Shown here piece by piece: positions 60,962 to 64,000 of a stretch of DNA of 64,000 nucleotides (its first letter is position 1; each line of letters begins with the position of its first letter). Both the position numbers and the translations under genes were made by a program. A model generated the notes under the pieces. The model ran no database searches. It saw nothing but the letters and a program-made list of their open reading frames with translations, and was not told the DNA's origin. Origin of the DNA: Distichodus sexfasciatus (Eukaryota; Chordata; Actinopteri; Characiformes; Distichodontidae); assembly GCA_032718565.1 (NCBI GenBank), contig JAVGVS010000011.1, positions 5,776,869-5,840,868 on the forward strand, written 5' to 3'.

Positions 60962-61739
60962 GTATGGTATATCCGTAGATGTCTCTCAACAGGTGTGATG
61001 TATAAATTCTCATTCTCTCAAGTTCATAAGATTCTGGTTTCGGGAGCTCACGTCCGGGGCGATCATCAGAAAGTTTTTAGTGACAGGAACGGAAGTATTG
61101 TTACATTGCTGCCCTGTGGGAGTTGATTTTTTGCTCAAGGTTTTAGATGTCATTTCTGTCAATTTGGTTTTAAGAGAAGGAAAATTCTCCTCAGAGTTTA
61201 GAGTTGTTTTCAAAGTCCTGGCGGAATATGGTGGTGAGGGGATAATCGCAAAATTGTTGAGGAACGGACGTTCTCAGTGAGATGGAAAATTTAGATCTAA
61301 TGACATGGTGGGTATGTCTGTGTTTTTGTTTCGATGTCATTGAGGATTTGATGTACGACACGAAAGCTTAATTTTTTTTGACAGTGTGTGCTTTTGCGCA
61401 CGTGTTTTCTTGTATTTAAAAGTTGTTGAGGAGCAAACGTCAACACTAAGGCGTGAAATCTTGATAGGTTTTGTTATAGTAAGGTGTACAAGAGAAACGT
61501 GCTTAAATAAAAACACTTTAAAGTTAGAAATTGAAAACGTCTTCAGATTTTATTACTTCTATTTTTAAAAATAAGGGTTTGAAAAATCTTATTATATATA
61601 GATAGTTAGAAATACTCGTGTAATACGTGTGTGTAGTGTCTAGGTTGTGCTTGTAGTAGCAGGTGTGTTAGAGCACCTATGGGCGTTGCTCTTTGGATTA
61701 ACAGGCATCTCGGGGATAGTTTGTACACAACCATCTCAG

Positions 61740-61792
61740 AACACACACACACACACACATACATACACACACACAGACACACACACACACCT
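61740..61792. repeat. (CA)n microsatellite
   Basis: ACACACAC run interrupted by CATACATA and CAGACA in fa2h intron 1. Confidence 0.9.
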
Positions 61793-62035
61793 CCTGAGGG
61801 AGGTAAAGTCAGATGGGGGAGGGTCCAGGTGTCTCTTTCCACTGAGGATAAGGGTTTTAACCAGGGTTTAATCTTTAATACGGGTTTTGATCTGGCACTT
61901 CATGTTAAGCCACTCAAAACACGGACACAACAGCACAAACCTTACCTGATTTCAGCTGTTGAACTTTCTTAATAAATGTGTGTACCTGAATGAAAGCAGA
62001 GCAGTTAATTGCACACTTCACATCTGTGGTTCTGT

Positions 62036-62156
62036 GAGAGAAAGAGCATTAGGGAGAGAGGGAGGAGTGAGATGGAGGGAGGGAGGGGAAAGAGAGGGAT
62101 GGAGAGAGAAGGAGGGAGGGAGGTAATGAGGGTGGGACAGACTGAGAGAGAGAGTG
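62036..62156. repeat. Purine-rich (GAGGGA)n tract
   Basis: AGAGGGAGGAG/GGAGGGAGGG/AGAGAGAG mixture of about 120 bases on one strand, an H-DNA-prone polypurine run. Confidence 0.85.
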
Positions 62157-64000
62157 TCAGACCGGTCTGGCTTGTCTGTCCCTGTTAAGATGTTTAGGCA
62201 AAATCTGCAAAATAATGACACTTTCAAAGCCTTTCCATTGTGCCCTGCTGCTTTTTACACACATCTTTAGTCGCTGTGGTGACTCCTTGTCTAAAGTGTG
62301 TGATAACATCACTGAAATATGACTGTGTGCTCAGCACACACCCATTTTGTCAATGACATTGTTTTCTACACTTTTTTTGCACCCTTTAATTTTCAGTAGT
62401 GCTCACATTAAAGATTTAAAAGACTGTATTATTGAATTTGTTTAACTGTGTGGGTGTCTAATATTATGAATCTTGTGTCACAGTATAATAACACAGCAGC
62501 TCTACTTAAAGACCGAAAGTCAGTGAAAGCTGCTCTTACTCATTGTGCCCTTTGGTGTGCCATTAGTTTTCATTCAGTCGTAGCCACATTTTAGAATGCT
62601 CTTTAATGCTGGCACATTCACTGTTGAGCTCCTCTTGCCCTTATTTGTCTTGCTGAAGTTGCAATCTATGTGATGCTTTTGTAAATATTGTGCTTTTGTG
62701 GGAGAAATATCTCCCAGTGCAACACAATAAGATTCTATAGAACATAAAAGCATCACATGCAGATTTTCCACTGAGTGGTGCGGTACAATATGCTTTTACA
62801 GTATGCTTATTTTGCAGCGCGATCATTAGAAATGACGTCGTGTGACCATTGGTTATGATGCCTGAATTTGCTGTGTATTTTACCCTTGTAGGATCCACCA
62901 GAGAGTGGTGTGTGAGAGTATTTAACAATATGTGAATTACAGTTGTCATAATGTGTCCTATTATAATAACAAATATAATTGTTGTAAGGCAAATCTTTGC
63001 ACCAACTTTTATAAGATTTCACCTTGAACAAGTTGCACAAGTTGTCCTTAAAAAATTCCCTTGAGAGAATATATCACACCAAGAGTCAGCTGAATTGCTA
63101 CAGCGTTAATTGACACATTAAAAATATTACATTGTTGAAATCTATCCTGTAAGTTGATTTGGTGTTTCGTGACTGCAAATCCGGACTCTATTGTTCAGGT
63201 TGATGTCAAGCAGAGCTGTGATTTTGGCCATGTTCACGGTCCCATGACAACACTTTGGTGAGGAAACAGGAGTGAAATGAACTTTAAATTGACTTATGAG
63301 ATGAGACATGAACTGATAAGAGATTTTTTGACAAGCAGCTTGACTTGATCAGATTTTGCTGTGTAGCTTCAGTTTCATGAATGGAAAAAGTGCAGTGCTG
63401 TGTCATGTGGAAAGACCGCTTTTATATTTGCTTGACAGAAAGAGTGGGCCGGTCAATTCAGCGTGAACTTCATCACATCATCCATAACTCAGCCAGTTCC
63501 AAAGATCTGTAAACCCAAAATGAAACAGCTTGATGTCATTTGGTTGACTTATTTCACTCAAACCTGGAGATGATTTCTGCCTTTTGTTGTCTGTTTGACA
63601 TTATGTGAACAAATGTCTAAAGCGGAATGATATAACCGACATGGGCAAGACTGTGTCGCTCCTTCGTCCCTATGTGACACGCACAGCCAAACACGCACAA
63701 ACTGGAGGTGTGATGACAGGAACCTTCAATGAAACTGGCTACACCCATTGGCATTTTGGCCGTGGGCCGTGACGTTGCACCTGTCACACCTGGAGTTCCA
63801 ACGCCTTGAGGAGGACGTAAGAACAGGTGCATAAGATAATAAGATAATGTTCACATGAATAGGAATAGAAATAATAGGTGCAATTCAGAGAGATGGAACA
63901 GGTGAATAGATAGATTGATGGACAGTTGCTCGTAGTGTTTCATGTGTTGTCTTATCTGTGCTTGTTAGTTATGACGGATCTGATTAAGGCCGGTGTATGA

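Larger units (their letters stand above)
60962..64000 (+). other. fa2h: fa2h intron 1 (partial)
   Basis: Non-coding DNA after the exon 1 donor, with a (CA)n microsatellite at about 61740-61792 and a purine-rich (GGGA/GAGA)n tract at about 62036-62156. No further fa2h exon recognised before the window ends. Confidence 0.6.

Overview
This window is animal nuclear DNA, almost certainly from a teleost fish. The genes have small exons with GT/AG introns. The intergenic DNA is AT-rich with many microsatellites, tRNA-derived SINEs, a Tc1-like relic and small MITE-like elements. The gene set corresponds to human chromosome 16q (DRC7, USB1, ZNF319, CCDC113, CSNK2A2, LCAT, PLA2G15, FA2H). I cannot name the species.

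Layout, left to right: drc7 (-, 5' part only, runs off the left edge); lcat (+); pla2g15 (+); usb1 (-); znf319 (+); ccdc113/cfap263 (-); csnk2a2 (+); a three-exon small-protein gene I do not recognise (-); fa2h (+, first coding exon only, runs off the right edge). I built each gene by following splice sites and reading frame exon by exon. Phases close for every complete gene, except the first donor of ccdc113, which reads TT where GT is expected.

lcat and pla2g15 are tandem paralogues in the same orientation. They have six coding exons each, identical intron phases and almost identical exon lengths. One makes the plasma cholesterol-esterifying acyltransferase and the other the lysosomal acyltransferase/phospholipase A2. 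drc7 and ccdc113 are ciliary genes, and each has an RFX X-box-like palindrome near its 5' end. usb1/znf319 and ccdc113/csnk2a2 are divergent pairs. znf319/ccdc113 converge.

The most interesting items are: (1) the unrecognised 115-residue gene at 55144-56893, with a TATA box, E-boxes and a complete phase-consistent structure; (2) a tandem duplication of the first coding exon of drc7, with both copies in frame; (3) the TT donor in ccdc113; (4) an Lcat that lacks both free cysteines found in the human enzyme; (5) a perfect 18-bp-arm hairpin in lcat intron 1. I saw no CRISPR array, operon or prokaryotic system.
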